A stretch of DNA of 40,457 nucleotides from Rhodoferax sp. (GCF_010365055.1 NZ_JAAFHA010000028.1:1-40457), one strand, 5' to 3'; positions 14,984 through 27,279 are shown, numbered from the stretch's first letter. The notes: a model not told the origin generated them from the letters alone. Numbers and translations are program-made.

Positions 14984-15878
14984 TCCGCTCCAGGGTCTGA
15001 CGGATCAGCGCGAGCGTGGTTTGCTGGGTGAGGGTGGCCGGACGCAAGGAACTGGTGGCGATGCTGACTTTGGTGCGCAACACCGGTGCCGTGATGGTGC
15101 GCACGGAAAACGCCGAAGGGCGAATAGAGCTGGACACCGCATTGCGCGACAGCACGGCGCAGCCCGCGCCATCAGCCACCAGGTCAAGGATGGCGGAAAC
15201 ACCGTCAATTTCGAGCGCAATCTTCAGGCGCGAACCAATGTTGGCCATTTCGGACTCCACATGCATGCGGATGGCGTTGGGGCGACTCGGAATGACAAGC
15301 GGCAACTGCGCCACATCTTTCAGGGCAATGGGACCCGGTGGTGGATCTTCTGCCAGACCGGGTGGTCGGCGCTGCACCAGCAACAGGTCTTCCTCAAACC
15401 AGGGGGTAATTTCGGTTTCGGCGGATGGCTGGGCGTTGTACAGCACCGCAATGTCCAGACGCCCGGCCACCAGGGATTCCTGCATCGCCACGGACAGCCC
15501 CTCGCTGATGGAGATGGTGGCATCGGGCAGCTCGGCCCGAAAAGCCCGCGTCAAGGGCACCGTCAGTGCCCGTGCCAGGCTGGTCGGCAGTCCGACGGCG
15601 ACCCGTCCGGCGAGCGAGCCGCGCACCCGTCCGAGTTCCTCGCGGGCGCGTTCGACTTGGTGCAGGATGCCGCGCCCATGGGCCAGCAGCAGCTTGCCCG
15701 CTTCGGTGGGTAGCGCCCCGCGGCCATTGCGGATCAACAGGTTTTGCCGCAGCTCAACCTCAAGCAAGCGCACCTGTCGGCTCAAGGCGGGCTGGGCGAT
15801 GTTGAGCGCGAGCGCGGCGCGGGTGAAACTGCCCAGCTCCGCCACGCGCACAAAGTATTCCAGTTGTTTGAGGTCCAT
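14967..15878 (-). CDS. pmdR: LysR-type regulator of the protocatechuate 4,5-cleavage operon
   Basis: A 303-residue LysR-family transcription factor. The N-terminal winged helix-turn-helix (about 1-60) is clear: LKQLEYFVRVAELGSFTRAA and LNIAQPALSRQVRLLE. The remainder is the two-lobed effector domain. It is divergent from the 4-oxalomesaconate tautomerase gene. The same pairing exists in the Comamonas pmd cluster, where a LysR protein (PmdR) activates the operon in response to a pathway intermediate. I assign the symbol by this context, not by residue-level comparison. The intergenic region contains a dyad suited to LysR binding. Its 3' end overlaps the ATPase gene tail to tail. Confidence 0.8.
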   Translation of the reverse strand: MDLKQLEYFVRVAELGSFTRAALALNIAQPALSRQVRLLEVELRQNLLIRNGRGALPTEAGKLLLAHGRGILHQVERAREELGRVRGSLAGRVAVGLPTSLARALTVPLTRAFRAELPDATISISEGLSVAMQESLVAGRLDIAVLYNAQPSAETEITPWFEEDLLLVQRRPPGLAEDPPPGPIALKDVAQLPLVIPSRPNAIRMHVESEMANIGSRLKIALEIDGVSAILDLVADGAGCAVLSRNAVSSSIRPSAFSVRTITAPVLRTKVSIATSSLRPATLTQQTTLALIRQTLERTTRAT

Positions 15879-15955
15879 CAGCAGTATTCAAGCGCGATTG
15901 TTAAGCACACCACGATCACCCGGCTTCAGCTTGGATGATGGCGCTAGATAGTAAG

Positions 15956-15969
15956 GGTTAACCATAACC
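15956..15969. promoter_or_regulatory. Candidate LysR-binding dyad before the tautomerase gene
   Basis: GGTTA (15956-15960) and TAACC (15965-15969) form an inverted repeat with a 4-base centre. The dyad lies in the 174-bp gap between the divergent LysR and tautomerase genes, 83 bp before the tautomerase start. LysR proteins usually bind an AT-containing T-N11-A dyad in such a place to activate the divergent operon and repress themselves. An AT-rich TTATTATAT stretch at about 15989-15997 may be the operon -10 region. Confidence 0.45.
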
Positions 15970-16052
15970 AATGCTCAATTATGCCAAGTTATTATATCTG
16001 ATAGTGCTTGAATAGCCTTCTCCCAAGGCAGGCGCCAGCACAAAATCCCGCC

Positions 16053-17183
16053 ATGCAAACAGCGATTCCCTGTTACTTCATGCGCGGCGGCACCTCGCGC
16101 GGGCCTTTCTTTCTGGCCTCAGATTTGCCCATTAACTTGCCCACGCGTGACCGCGTTCTGCTGGCGGTGATGGGTTCGCCTGATCGTCGGCAAATCGACG
16201 GTTTGGGTGGTGCGCACCCGCTCACCAGCAAGGTTGGCATCGTCAGCCAGAGCCGGACACCCGGCGTGGCACTGGATTTTTTGTTTGCCCAGCTCCAGCC
16301 GGAAAAGGACACCGTGGACACCACGCCCAATTGCGGCAACATGCTGGCCGCCGTGCTGCCCTTTGCCATCGAGCGCGGCCTGGTCGCGGTGCAAGGCGAC
16401 ACCACCACGGCGCGGGTGCTCACGCTCAACACCGGCATGCAGTGCGATATCACGGTGGTCACGCGCGGTGGCCAAGTGAACTACACCGGCGACGCACGCA
16501 TTGATGGCGTGCCAGGCACGGCTGCGCCAGTCACCATCAACTTTCTGGACACCGCTGGTTCGGTGTGCTCGGGCTTGTTGCCCACGGGCCAGGTGCGCGA
16601 CCGCATCACCGTGACCGGCGAGGATTTTGAAGCCTTTGCGCTGGATGTCACTTGCATTGACAACGGCATGCCGCTGGTGCTGTTCAAAGCCTCCGACGTC
16701 GGTCGCATCGGCTATGAAAGTGTGGCCGAACTCAACGCGGACGACGACCTGAAGCGCCGCCTGGAAGCCCTGCGCCTGCAGATTTCGCTCAAGATGGGCT
16801 TGGGCGATGTCAGCCAGAAGAACTACCCCAAGATGACCCTGATCGCGCCACCGCGCGCGGGTGGCAGCCTGTGCACGCGCAGCTTCATACCCCATGTCTG
16901 TCACGACGCCATTGGCGTGCTCGCTGCCGTCACGGTGGGCTCGGCCTGTGTGCTCAAAGGCTCGGTCTGCGACGGCGTGGCGGTCATGCCGGCGGGCCAG
17001 GAGCCCACGGTGTCGGTGGAGCACCCGACGGGGGAATTCAGCGTGACCCTGGGGCTCGATGCACAGGATGCGCAGAAGGTGACGAAAGCGGCCTTGCTGC
17101 GCACGGCCCGTCTGATCATGCGCGGTGAGGTCATGGTGCCCGCTGCGATCTGGTCTGGGCCCACGGCAGCGTCCAGAGGCTGA
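16053..17183 (+). CDS. galD: 4-oxalomesaconate tautomerase (GalD/PmdU type)
   Basis: A 376-residue cytoplasmic enzyme of the PrpF/diaminopimelate-epimerase fold. It converts the keto form of 4-oxalomesaconate, the LigI product, to the enol form used by LigJ. Family hallmarks are CYFMRGGTSRGPFF at the N-terminus, GLGGAHPLTSKVGIV, TPNCGNML with a likely catalytic cysteine, and the late PHVCHDAIGVLAA. It is the first gene of the degradation operon and diverges from the LysR regulator, as pmdU does in Comamonas. The frame runs upstream to a TTG at 16008, but the ATG at 16053 fits the family N-terminus. Other PrpF-fold isomerases look similar; the full lig set makes this assignment secure. Confidence 0.88.
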   Translation: MQTAIPCYFMRGGTSRGPFFLASDLPINLPTRDRVLLAVMGSPDRRQIDGLGGAHPLTSKVGIVSQSRTPGVALDFLFAQLQPEKDTVDTTPNCGNMLAAVLPFAIERGLVAVQGDTTTARVLTLNTGMQCDITVVTRGGQVNYTGDARIDGVPGTAAPVTINFLDTAGSVCSGLLPTGQVRDRITVTGEDFEAFALDVTCIDNGMPLVLFKASDVGRIGYESVAELNADDDLKRRLEALRLQISLKMGLGDVSQKNYPKMTLIAPPRAGGSLCTRSFIPHVCHDAIGVLAAVTVGSACVLKGSVCDGVAVMPAGQEPTVSVEHPTGEFSVTLGLDAQDAQKVTKAALLRTARLIMRGEVMVPAAIWSGPTAASRG

Positions 17184-17242
17184 TTCACCCGCCACGATTC
17201 CGTTTGGAAGCGATGACATCTATTTTTACAACAGGAGACAAC

Positions 17243-18271
17243 ATGAAAAGTTCAATGAAATCTTTGGCAGTACTCTCAACGCTGGCCTGCGCTGCGCTGG
17301 CAACATCGGCACAGACTGTGACCCTCAAGGTGCATCACTTTTTGCCGGCGGGCTCAGCCGCACAGACCATGTTCATTAAACCCTGGTGCGACAAGATTGC
17401 GCTGGAGTCGGGCGACAAGATGAAGTGCCAGATTTACCCGTCGATGCAGTTGGGTGGTACGCCGCCGCAGCTATTTGATCAGGTCAAGGACGGCGTGGTG
17501 GACGTGACCTGGGTGCTGCCCGGTTACATGGCCGGGCGCTTTCCTCTGGTCGAAGTCTTTGAGTTGCCTTTCATGATGCAAAGCCCGGAAGGCACCAGCA
17601 AAGCCCTGTGGGAATACGTCGAGAAGTATGACGCGGCCGAGTTCAAGGATGTCAAGCTGCTGGCGCTGCATGTGCATGGCGACGGCGTCTTTCACATGAC
17701 CAACAAGCCGATCAAAACCATGGCCGACCTGAAGGGCCTGAAAGTGCGTGCCCCGACGCGCCAGACCAACAAGCTGCTGGCGGCGCTGGGTGCCACGCCG
17801 GTGGCGATGCCGGTGCCTGCGGTGAGTGAGGCGCTGGCCAAGTCGGTGATTGACGGTGCCCTGGTGCCGTATGAAGTGGTGCCGTCGGTGAAGATTCAGG
17901 AACTGGTCAAGTTCCATTCCGAGACCGACCCGGCCGAGCCCGCGATCTACACCTCCACCTTCATCTTTGCCATGAACAAGGCCAAGTACGAGAGCCTGCC
18001 GCCCGATCTGAAAAAAGTCATTGACGCCAACAGCGGCCAGGCCTTGTCAGGCCATATTGGCAAGGTTTTTTGGGAGGCTGATGGCATTGGCAAGAAACTG
18101 ACCGAGAAAAACACCCACAACGTGATTCCTGCGTCCGAGCTGCAAAGCTGGAAAAAAGCCGGCGAGCAAATCACCAATGACTGGGTGGCTGACGTCACGG
18201 CCAAAGGCGCCAACGGCAAGCTGCTGCTGGAGAACGCGCGCGCCTTGATCGCCAAGTACGCCGTCAAGTAA
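17243..18271 (+). CDS. dctP: TRAP transporter solute-binding protein, DctP family
   Basis: A 342-residue periplasmic binding protein with a Sec signal peptide (about 1-23, ending ALATSAQ). The DctP fold is recognised by LKVHHFLPAGSAAQTMFIKPWCDKI, the middle segment DLKGLKVRAPTRQTNKLLAALGATPV, and ALAKSVIDGALVPYEVVPS. The arginine in VRAPTR is the usual carboxylate-binding residue, so the ligand is an organic acid. The start at 17243 has a strong AGGAG six bases upstream. Being inside the aromatic operon and close to pobA, it most likely binds 4-hydroxybenzoate, protocatechuate or a related aromatic acid; this is inference. Confidence 0.9.
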   Translation: MKSSMKSLAVLSTLACAALATSAQTVTLKVHHFLPAGSAAQTMFIKPWCDKIALESGDKMKCQIYPSMQLGGTPPQLFDQVKDGVVDVTWVLPGYMAGRFPLVEVFELPFMMQSPEGTSKALWEYVEKYDAAEFKDVKLLALHVHGDGVFHMTNKPIKTMADLKGLKVRAPTRQTNKLLAALGATPVAMPVPAVSEALAKSVIDGALVPYEVVPSVKIQELVKFHSETDPAEPAIYTSTFIFAMNKAKYESLPPDLKKVIDANSGQALSGHIGKVFWEADGIGKKLTEKNTHNVIPASELQSWKKAGEQITNDWVADVTAKGANGKLLLENARALIAKYAVK

Positions 18272-18282
18272 GCAGTCTCATC

Positions 18283-18318
18283 GCTCGACCCGTGCGGCTC
18301 ACGCCACACCGGTCGAGC
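18283..18318. other. Intercistronic hairpin between dctP and dctQ
   Basis: GCTCGACC (18283-18290) and GGTCGAGC (18311-18318) are perfectly complementary, with a 20-base loop in which GTG and CAC can extend the fold. No T-tract follows. Hairpins in this place often protect the upstream mRNA or attenuate downstream genes, so that the binding protein is made in excess over the membrane subunits. It starts 11 bases after the dctP stop. Confidence 0.55.
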
Positions 18319-18380
18319 CCCAAAAAATAGTTCAATGGTTTGATGCGCCCTCGAGTGGCTGCATCGAAGTAGGAGTCTTC

Positions 18381-18928
18381 ATGCAAGAGCCCATTCCAGG
18401 CGCCGCGCCAGGCGCCATGTCACTGGCCTTTGGCCCAGTCGGGCAGGCGTTGTTCAAGATCTCCAAAGTGTCAGCCATCGTGGGTGGTCTGGTGTTTGTT
18501 GCCATCGTGGTCATGAGCATTGTCAGCATCGTGGGGCGCAAGCTCTGGGCCGCCCCGGTGCCAGGCGACGTGGAAATGCTGCAAATGGCCGCGGCGTTTG
18601 CGTCAGCCAGTTTCTTTGCCTATTGCCACCTCAACGGCGGTGATGTCAAGGTTGACTTCTTCACCGCCAAGGCCAGTGCGGCCACGGTGCATCGGCTCGA
18701 TGCATTGGGTTCCCTGCTGGTGGGACTGTTTGGCGCGCTGATCACCTGGCGCGCCGGCGTTGGTGCCTGGGCCATCCGGGCAGCCGGAGAGACCAGCATG
18801 ATCCTGGGCTGGCCGATCTGGATCGCCCAGATGCTCATGTTGCCCGGCTTCTTGCTGATGGCACTGGCCGGCTTTTACATGGTCGGCCTGCACTGGCGCC
18901 TGAGCCAAAGCCACAACGGAGTGACAGC

Positions 18929-18932
<4 letters not shown>
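18381..18932 (+). CDS. dctQ: TRAP transporter small membrane subunit, DctQ family
   Basis: A 183-residue inner-membrane protein with four predicted membrane segments (about 31-52, 65-84, 105-125 and 145-167). DctQ features are the SIVGRKLWAAPVPGDVEMLQMAAAFASAS segment and CHLNGGDVKVDFF. It pairs with DctM, whose start codon overlaps its end (ATGA). The start at 18381 has AGGAG ten bases upstream. The first 25 residues are proline- and alanine-rich and longer than in many relatives. Confidence 0.88.
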
Positions 18933-21471
<2,539 letters not shown>

Positions 21472-21497
21472 GCTTTTGCGCTGCCATTGGCTGATAT

Positions 21498-21554
21498 TTA
21501 TTTGATAGCTACTCACGCATATTACATAAGGGCTAGAGCCTTATTTCTTATATA
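21498..21554 (+). repeat. Dispersed repeat, copy upstream of ligJ
   Basis: The unit begins TATTTGATAGCTACTCACGC and continues with ATAAGGGCTAGAGCC and ATTTCTTATAT. It fills most of the 94-bp gap between pobA and ligJ. A second copy at 25878-25930 matches it at roughly 43 of 50 positions, and a diverged copy lies inside tamB. I recall similar short repeats scattered through Comamonadaceae genomes, without being able to confirm it here. Its place inside an operon suggests it is transcribed and tolerated. Confidence 0.8.
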
Positions 21555-21565
21555 GAAAGTGACCC

Positions 21566-22597
21566 ATGATCATCGACTGCCACGGCCACTACACCACGGC
21601 CCCCAAGGCGCTGGAAACCTGGCGCAACCAGCAAATAGCCGGCATCAAAGACCCCGCCGTGATGCCCAAAGTATCTGACCTGAAGATCAGCGACGACGAA
21701 TTGAAGGAAAGCATCGAGAGCAACCAGCTGCGTCTGATGAAAGAGCGTGGCCTGGACCTCACGCTGTTCAGCCCGCGCGCCAGCTTCATGGCGCACCACA
21801 TTGGCGACTTCCAGGTGTCCAGCACCTGGGCGGCCATCTGCAATGAACTCTGCTACCGCGTCAGCCAGCTGTTCCCCGAGCACTTTGTGCCGGTGGCGAT
21901 GCTGCCGCAAAGCCCGGGTGTCGATCCGGCGACCTGCCTCCCCGAGCTGGAAAAATGCGTCAAGGAATACGGCGCGGTCGGCATCAACCTGAACCCGGAC
22001 CCGAGCGGCGGCCACTGGACCTCGCCACCGCTGAGCGACAAGGCCTGGTTCCCGATTTACGAGAAGATGGTGGAATACGACTTGCCCGCCATGATCCACG
22101 TGTCAACCAGCTGCAACAGCTGCTTTCACACCACCGGCGCGCATTACCTGAACGCCGACACCACCGCCTTCATGCAGTGCCTGACCAGCGATTTGTTCAA
22201 GGAATTCCCGACGCTCAAGTTCCTGATTCCGCACGGTGGCGGCGCCGTTCCGTATCACTGGGGGCGATTCCGTGGCTTGGCGCAAGAATTAAAGAAGCCG
22301 CTGCTGCAAGACCATCTGCTGAACAACATTTTCTTTGACACCTGCGTCTACCACCAGCCCGGTATTGACCTGCTCAACACCGTGATTCCCGTCAAGAACG
22401 TGCTGTTTGCCAGTGAAATGATCGGTGCCGTGCGTGGCATCGACCCCGAGACCGGCCACTATTTTGACGACACCAAGCTCTACATCGAAGCCTCAAAGAT
22501 CCTCAGTGCGGCAGACCGTCAGCAGATTTACGAGGGCAACGCCCGGCGCGTGTTTCCGCGGCTGGACGCCCTGTTGAAAAGCAGGGCAGCCAGCTAG
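21566..22597 (+). CDS. ligJ: 4-oxalomesaconate hydratase
   Basis: A 343-residue enzyme of the amidohydrolase superfamily. It hydrates 4-oxalomesaconate to 4-carboxy-4-hydroxy-2-oxoadipate. The metal motif is DCHGH at residues 4-8, with further candidate ligands in PAMIHVSTSCNSC and FLIPHGGG. The C-terminal NARRVFPRL is the usual family ending. Length and sequence match the LigJ/PmdE group, as opposed to the unrelated GalB hydratase. It follows pobA after the dispersed repeat and precedes the hemerythrin-like gene. The reaction lies between the tautomerase and LigK steps, both encoded in the same operon. Confidence 0.92.
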   Translation: MIIDCHGHYTTAPKALETWRNQQIAGIKDPAVMPKVSDLKISDDELKESIESNQLRLMKERGLDLTLFSPRASFMAHHIGDFQVSSTWAAICNELCYRVSQLFPEHFVPVAMLPQSPGVDPATCLPELEKCVKEYGAVGINLNPDPSGGHWTSPPLSDKAWFPIYEKMVEYDLPAMIHVSTSCNSCFHTTGAHYLNADTTAFMQCLTSDLFKEFPTLKFLIPHGGGAVPYHWGRFRGLAQELKKPLLQDHLLNNIFFDTCVYHQPGIDLLNTVIPVKNVLFASEMIGAVRGIDPETGHYFDDTKLYIEASKILSAADRQQIYEGNARRVFPRLDALLKSRAAS

Positions 22598-22648
22598 TGG
22601 GGTGGCTCCCGTCTGGCCGCATTTCTCAAAATTTTCAGGTAGGCATCC

Positions 22649-23200
22649 ATGGTCATCACCCGCAATTCAACTTCTGACGAATCCAGCAACGCACCGATCA
22701 CCAACTTCTCACATTGCCACGAAGGCATTCTGAGTCAGTTGAGCAAGATGGGCGAACTGCCCGCCTTGGCCTTAGCCGCCGAGCGCGCCAGAACTTGGGC
22801 GGAGAGCACCCGCAGCTTCTTTCGCGAGGTGGTTTACGAGCACCACCAGGAAGAAGAACGCGCACTGTTTGAAGCCGTGCTGGCCAGCGCCACGCCCGGC
22901 GATGAATTGGCGCGCGTCACGGCCATCACGGCCCGGCTCACGCGGGAGCACCGGCAAGTCGAAGCCCAGTTTGCCAAGCTGGAGCCTCAGTTGAAGAAGA
23001 TGGCGAAGGGCCAGGCCTGCGCGCTGGACGCCGCCGCGATTGAACTGCTGGTGCGTGACTACCGCGCCCACGCGGCTTTTGAAGAAGCCGAGTTCTTGCC
23101 CTTGTGCGAAACCATCCTGAGCCGCAACAGCAACCACATGGCGGCGCTGGGCCTGAGCCTGCACATGCGGCATGTGTCGGTGGCAGCGTCGCCGACTTGA
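22649..23200 (+). CDS. Hemerythrin-like (HHE) domain protein inside the lig operon
   Basis: A 183-residue soluble, helical protein. Residues matching the hemerythrin diiron pattern are present in order: H22/H24 (NFSHCHEGIL), an HxxxE at about 65-69 (YEHHQEEE), H101 (REHRQVE), and HxxxE at 131-135 (HAAFEEAEF). Hemerythrin-like proteins bind O2, NO or iron or sense redox state. Here the gene sits between ligJ and ligK, where no pathway step is missing. A plausible role is iron or oxygen handling for the Fe(II)-dependent ring-cleaving dioxygenase LigAB, but this is speculation. The fold is well supported, the function is not known. Confidence 0.8.
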   Translation: MVITRNSTSDESSNAPITNFSHCHEGILSQLSKMGELPALALAAERARTWAESTRSFFREVVYEHHQEEERALFEAVLASATPGDELARVTAITARLTREHRQVEAQFAKLEPQLKKMAKGQACALDAAAIELLVRDYRAHAAFEEAEFLPLCETILSRNSNHMAALGLSLHMRHVSVAASPT

Positions 23201-23246
23201 CCCGCCTCTGCATCACTGAATCGACCCCCTGAACTGGAGACGCACC

Positions 23247-23930
23247 ATGAACAACCTGGGCATTGTGAAAAGAAACATCAGCCGCGCCGACAAGGCGGCG
23301 GTAGAAAAACTCTCACGCTTCGGCGTGGCCACCATCCACGAGGCCATGGGCCGCGTCGGCCTCATGAAGCCCTACCTGCGACCGATCTATAACGAGGCCA
23401 GGATGTGCGGCACGGTGGTCACCGTGTTGCTGCAGCCCGGCGACAACTGGATGATGCACGTGGCCGCCGAGCAGTTGCAGCCCGGTGACGTGGTGGTGGC
23501 GGCCTGCACCACCGACAATGCCGACGGTTTTTTTGGTGATCTGCTGGCCACGTCGTTCAAGGCGCGCGGCGCGGTCGGCCTGGTCATTGACGGCGGTGTG
23601 CGCGACGTGAAGGACCTCACCGAGATGAACTTTCCCGTCTTCAGCAAAGCCATCCACGCCAAAGGCACCATCAAGGCCACGCTGGGTTCGGTGAATATCC
23701 CGGTGGTGTGTGCGGGCGCCCAGGTCAACCCCGGTGATGTGGTGATTGCCGACATCGACGGTGTCGTGGTGGTGCCTGCCGCCGTTGCCCAGAAGGTGGC
23801 CGATGCCGCAGAAGCACGCGAAGCCAATGAAGGCGCCAAACGCGCCATTTTTGCCTCGGGCGTGCTCGGCCTGGACTATTACAAGATGCGTGAGGGCCTG
23901 GAGAAAGCCGGACTTCGCTACATAGATTGA
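23247..23930 (+). CDS. ligK: 4-carboxy-4-hydroxy-2-oxoadipate aldolase / oxaloacetate decarboxylase
   Basis: A 227-residue class II aldolase of the RraA-like/HMG-CHA aldolase family. It cleaves 4-carboxy-4-hydroxy-2-oxoadipate to pyruvate and oxaloacetate, the last step of the pathway, and usually also decarboxylates oxaloacetate. The signature is IDGGVRD at 114-120, with R119 and D120 as the substrate- and metal-binding pair. [20 protein letters not shown] and the C-terminal [20 protein letters not shown] are typical of the CHA aldolases and set it apart from RraA itself. A GGAG ribosome binding site precedes the ATG. Confidence 0.93.
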   Translation: MNNLGIVKRNISRADKAAVEKLSRFGVATIHEAMGRVGLMKPYLRPIYNEARMCGTVVTVLLQPGDNWMMHVAAEQLQPGDVVVAACTTDNADGFFGDLLATSFKARGAVGLVIDGGVRDVKDLTEMNFPVFSKAIHAKGTIKATLGSVNIPVVCAGAQVNPGDVVIADIDGVVVVPAAVAQKVADAAEAREANEGAKRAIFASGVLGLDYYKMREGLEKAGLRYID

Positions 23931-23974
23931 AGCACGCAGCGCAATCCGCACAAGGGCTGGAGCACCCAATCATC

Positions 23975-24898
23975 ATGAATAACCCAAGAACCTGGAAAGT
24001 GGGCCTGGTCGGCTACGGCGAAGTCGGCCGCATCCTGGCCGAAGACCTGCGTGCGCAAGGCGTGGTCGTGAGTGCCTATGACCTCAAGCTGGACAGTGCC
24101 GCCACTGCCGGCCCGCTGCAGGCGCATGCGGCGCAGCACGGCGTGCAATTGGCCGCATCCAGCGCCGAACTGGCCGCGGGCGCTGACTTCATCGTCAGCG
24201 CGGTCACCGCCAGCCAGACGGTGCCGGTGGCGCAAGCCTGTGCGCCAGCCATTCAAAAAGGCGCGTTCTTTCTGGACGTCAACTCGGCCTCACCCGGCGC
24301 CAAGCAGCGCGCAGCCAGCCTGATCGACAGTGCCGGGGGCCGCTATGTGGAAGGCGCGGTCATGACCAGCGTGCCGCCGTACCGCATCAAGGTGCCGCTG
24401 CTGCTGGGCGGCGCGTTTGCGCTTGAGCTGGCGCCGCTCATCAACAGCCTGGGTTTTGCGGCCAAAGTGGCGAGCCACAAGTTGGGTGTGGCATCGGCCA
24501 CCAAGATGTGCCGCAGTGTGATGATCAAGGGGCTGGAGGCCATGGTGATCGAGAGCTTCACAACGGCCCGCCATTACGGCGTGGAAGACGCGGTGGTCGC
24601 CAGTCTGTACGAGACCTTTCCGGGCATTGACTGGGAAAAGCAGGCCGCCTACTTCTTCCAGCGCGTGATCGAACACGGCCGCCGCCGCAGTGAAGAAGTG
24701 CGTGAAGTGACCGAGACCGTGCGTGATGCGGGACTGACGCCCTGGAGCACATCCGGCACCGCCGAGAGGCAAGCCTGGGTCGCCGACGGCGCCGATGCTG
24801 GCTGGTTTGGTGAAAAGAGAAGCCCCGAATTTGCCCGCAGCGCCGACTGGCGCATCGAAGCCGACCGCATGCTGGCCCAGGTCAGCAAGAAAGACTAA
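23975..24898 (+). CDS. NAD(P)-binding dehydrogenase-like protein with DUF1932 domain
   Basis: A 307-residue protein of the beta-hydroxyacid dehydrogenase/6-phosphogluconate dehydrogenase superfamily. The Rossmann loop GLVGYGEVG is at 10-18, the NADP-binding strand continues as VVSAYDLKLD, and DVNSASPGAKQ lies near 101-111. The C-terminal half is the DUF1932 domain. In the superfamily the catalytic lysine is followed four residues later by asparagine; here K177 in SATKMCRS is followed by serine at 181. No step of the 4,5-cleavage pathway needs it. It could reduce a side product or a pathway semialdehyde. The family is clear; the reaction is unknown. The ATG at 23975 is preferred to a TTG at 23927, which would overlap ligK. 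Confidence 0.8.
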   Translation: MNNPRTWKVGLVGYGEVGRILAEDLRAQGVVVSAYDLKLDSAATAGPLQAHAAQHGVQLAASSAELAAGADFIVSAVTASQTVPVAQACAPAIQKGAFFLDVNSASPGAKQRAASLIDSAGGRYVEGAVMTSVPPYRIKVPLLLGGAFALELAPLINSLGFAAKVASHKLGVASATKMCRSVMIKGLEAMVIESFTTARHYGVEDAVVASLYETFPGIDWEKQAAYFFQRVIEHGRRRSEEVREVTETVRDAGLTPWSTSGTAERQAWVADGADAGWFGEKRSPEFARSADWRIEADRMLAQVSKKD

Positions 24899-24901
24899 AC
24901 A

Positions 24902-25882
24902 GTGAGCAGCTCCATGGACATACCCATGAACAAGCCCGCAACGGGCGACTTCACCCCAAGCGAAGCCTTCACCAAAACCCCCGGCTGGCTGGACTGGTAC
25001 GCCGGCCCGTCCAAACCCAGCTTCAAACTGCCTGCAGGCGCGGTGGATGCGCATTGCCACGTGTTCGGCCCAGGGCTTGAGTTCCCCTTTGCCCCCGAGC
25101 GCAAATACACGCCGTGCGATGCGTCCAAAGCCCAGTTGTTTGCGCTGCGCGACCACCTGGGCTTTGAGAAGAACGTGATCGTGCAAGCCACCTGCCACGG
25201 CGCCGACAACCGCGCGCTGGTCGATGCGCTGCTTCATTCCAAGGGCAAGGCCCGCGGTGTGGCGACGGTGAAACGCGGCGTCACTGACCAGGAGCTGCAA
25301 GCCATGAGTGATGCCGGTGTGCGCGGCGTGCGCTTCAACTTTGTCAAACGCCTGGTGGACTTCACGCCCAAGGACGAGCTGATGGAAATCGCCGCGCGCA
25401 TCAAGCCGCTGGGCTGGCATGTGGTGATCTATTTTGAAGCCGTGGATTTGCCCGAGCTATGGGACTTTTTCACGGCCTTGCCGACCACCGTGGTGGTGGA
25501 CCACATGGGCCGCCCGGACGTGTCGCTGCCGGTGGACGGGCCGCAGTTTGCGCTGTTCCAGAAGTTCATGCGCCAGCACCCCAACGTCTGGAGCAAGGTG
25601 AGCTGCCCGGAGCGCCTGAGCGTCGCCGGTCCGAAGGCCTTGCGCGGCGAGAAGGACTTGGAAGGTGGCGCCTACCGCGACGTAATTCCGTTTGCCCGCG
25701 CGATCGTCGAAGAGTTCCCAGATCGCGTGCTGTGGGGCACCGACTGGCCGCACCCGAACCTGAAGGACCACATGCCCGACGACGGCCTGCTGGTCGATTT
25801 CATCCCGCACATTGCGCCCACACCCGAGCTGCAGCGCCAGCTGCTGGTCGACAACCCGAATCGTTTGTACTGGAATTCATAG
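24902..25882 (+). CDS. ligI: 2-pyrone-4,6-dicarboxylate hydrolase
   Basis: A 326-residue amidohydrolase-superfamily lactonase. It opens 2-pyrone-4,6-dicarboxylate to 4-oxalomesaconate. The key motif is DAHCHVFGP, with H51 and H53. Substrate-binding arginines are likely in KRGVTDQ and GVRGVRFNFVKR, and the catalytic aspartate is in WGTDWPHPN. LigI-type enzymes are notable for working without bound metal, as far as the family is known. The assigned start is a GTG at 24902; ATGs at 24914 and 24926 are alternatives, and none has a strong ribosome binding site. Its stop codon lies inside the dispersed repeat at 25878. Confidence 0.92.
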   Translation: MSSSMDIPMNKPATGDFTPSEAFTKTPGWLDWYAGPSKPSFKLPAGAVDAHCHVFGPGLEFPFAPERKYTPCDASKAQLFALRDHLGFEKNVIVQATCHGADNRALVDALLHSKGKARGVATVKRGVTDQELQAMSDAGVRGVRFNFVKRLVDFTPKDELMEIAARIKPLGWHVVIYFEAVDLPELWDFFTALPTTVVVDHMGRPDVSLPVDGPQFALFQKFMRQHPNVWSKVSCPERLSVAGPKALRGEKDLEGGAYRDVIPFARAIVEEFPDRVLWGTDWPHPNLKDHMPDDGLLVDFIPHIAPTPELQRQLLVDNPNRLYWNS

Positions 25883-25930
25883 CGTCTCACGCTTATTGGA
25901 TAAGGGCTAGAGCCTGATTTCTTATATATT
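25878..25930 (+). repeat. Dispersed repeat, copy overlapping the ligI stop and leading to ligA
   Basis: The copy reads CATAGCGTCTCACGC, then TTATTGGATAAGGGCTAGAG, then CCTGATTTCTTATAT. It matches the copy at 21498-21554 at roughly 43 of 50 positions in the same orientation. The TAG of ATAGC supplies the ligI stop codon at 25880-25882. So the insertion may have set or shifted the end of ligI. It fills most of the 82-bp gap before ligA. Confidence 0.8.
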
Positions 25931-25964
25931 TCTTAACCTGAACCCTACGCTGAATGGAGCCACC

Positions 25965-27279
<1,315 letters not shown>

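Noticed and set aside
24290..25420. 376-codon antisense frame opposite the DUF1932 and ligI genes
   Set aside because: It spans two well-supported genes and resembles no protein family.
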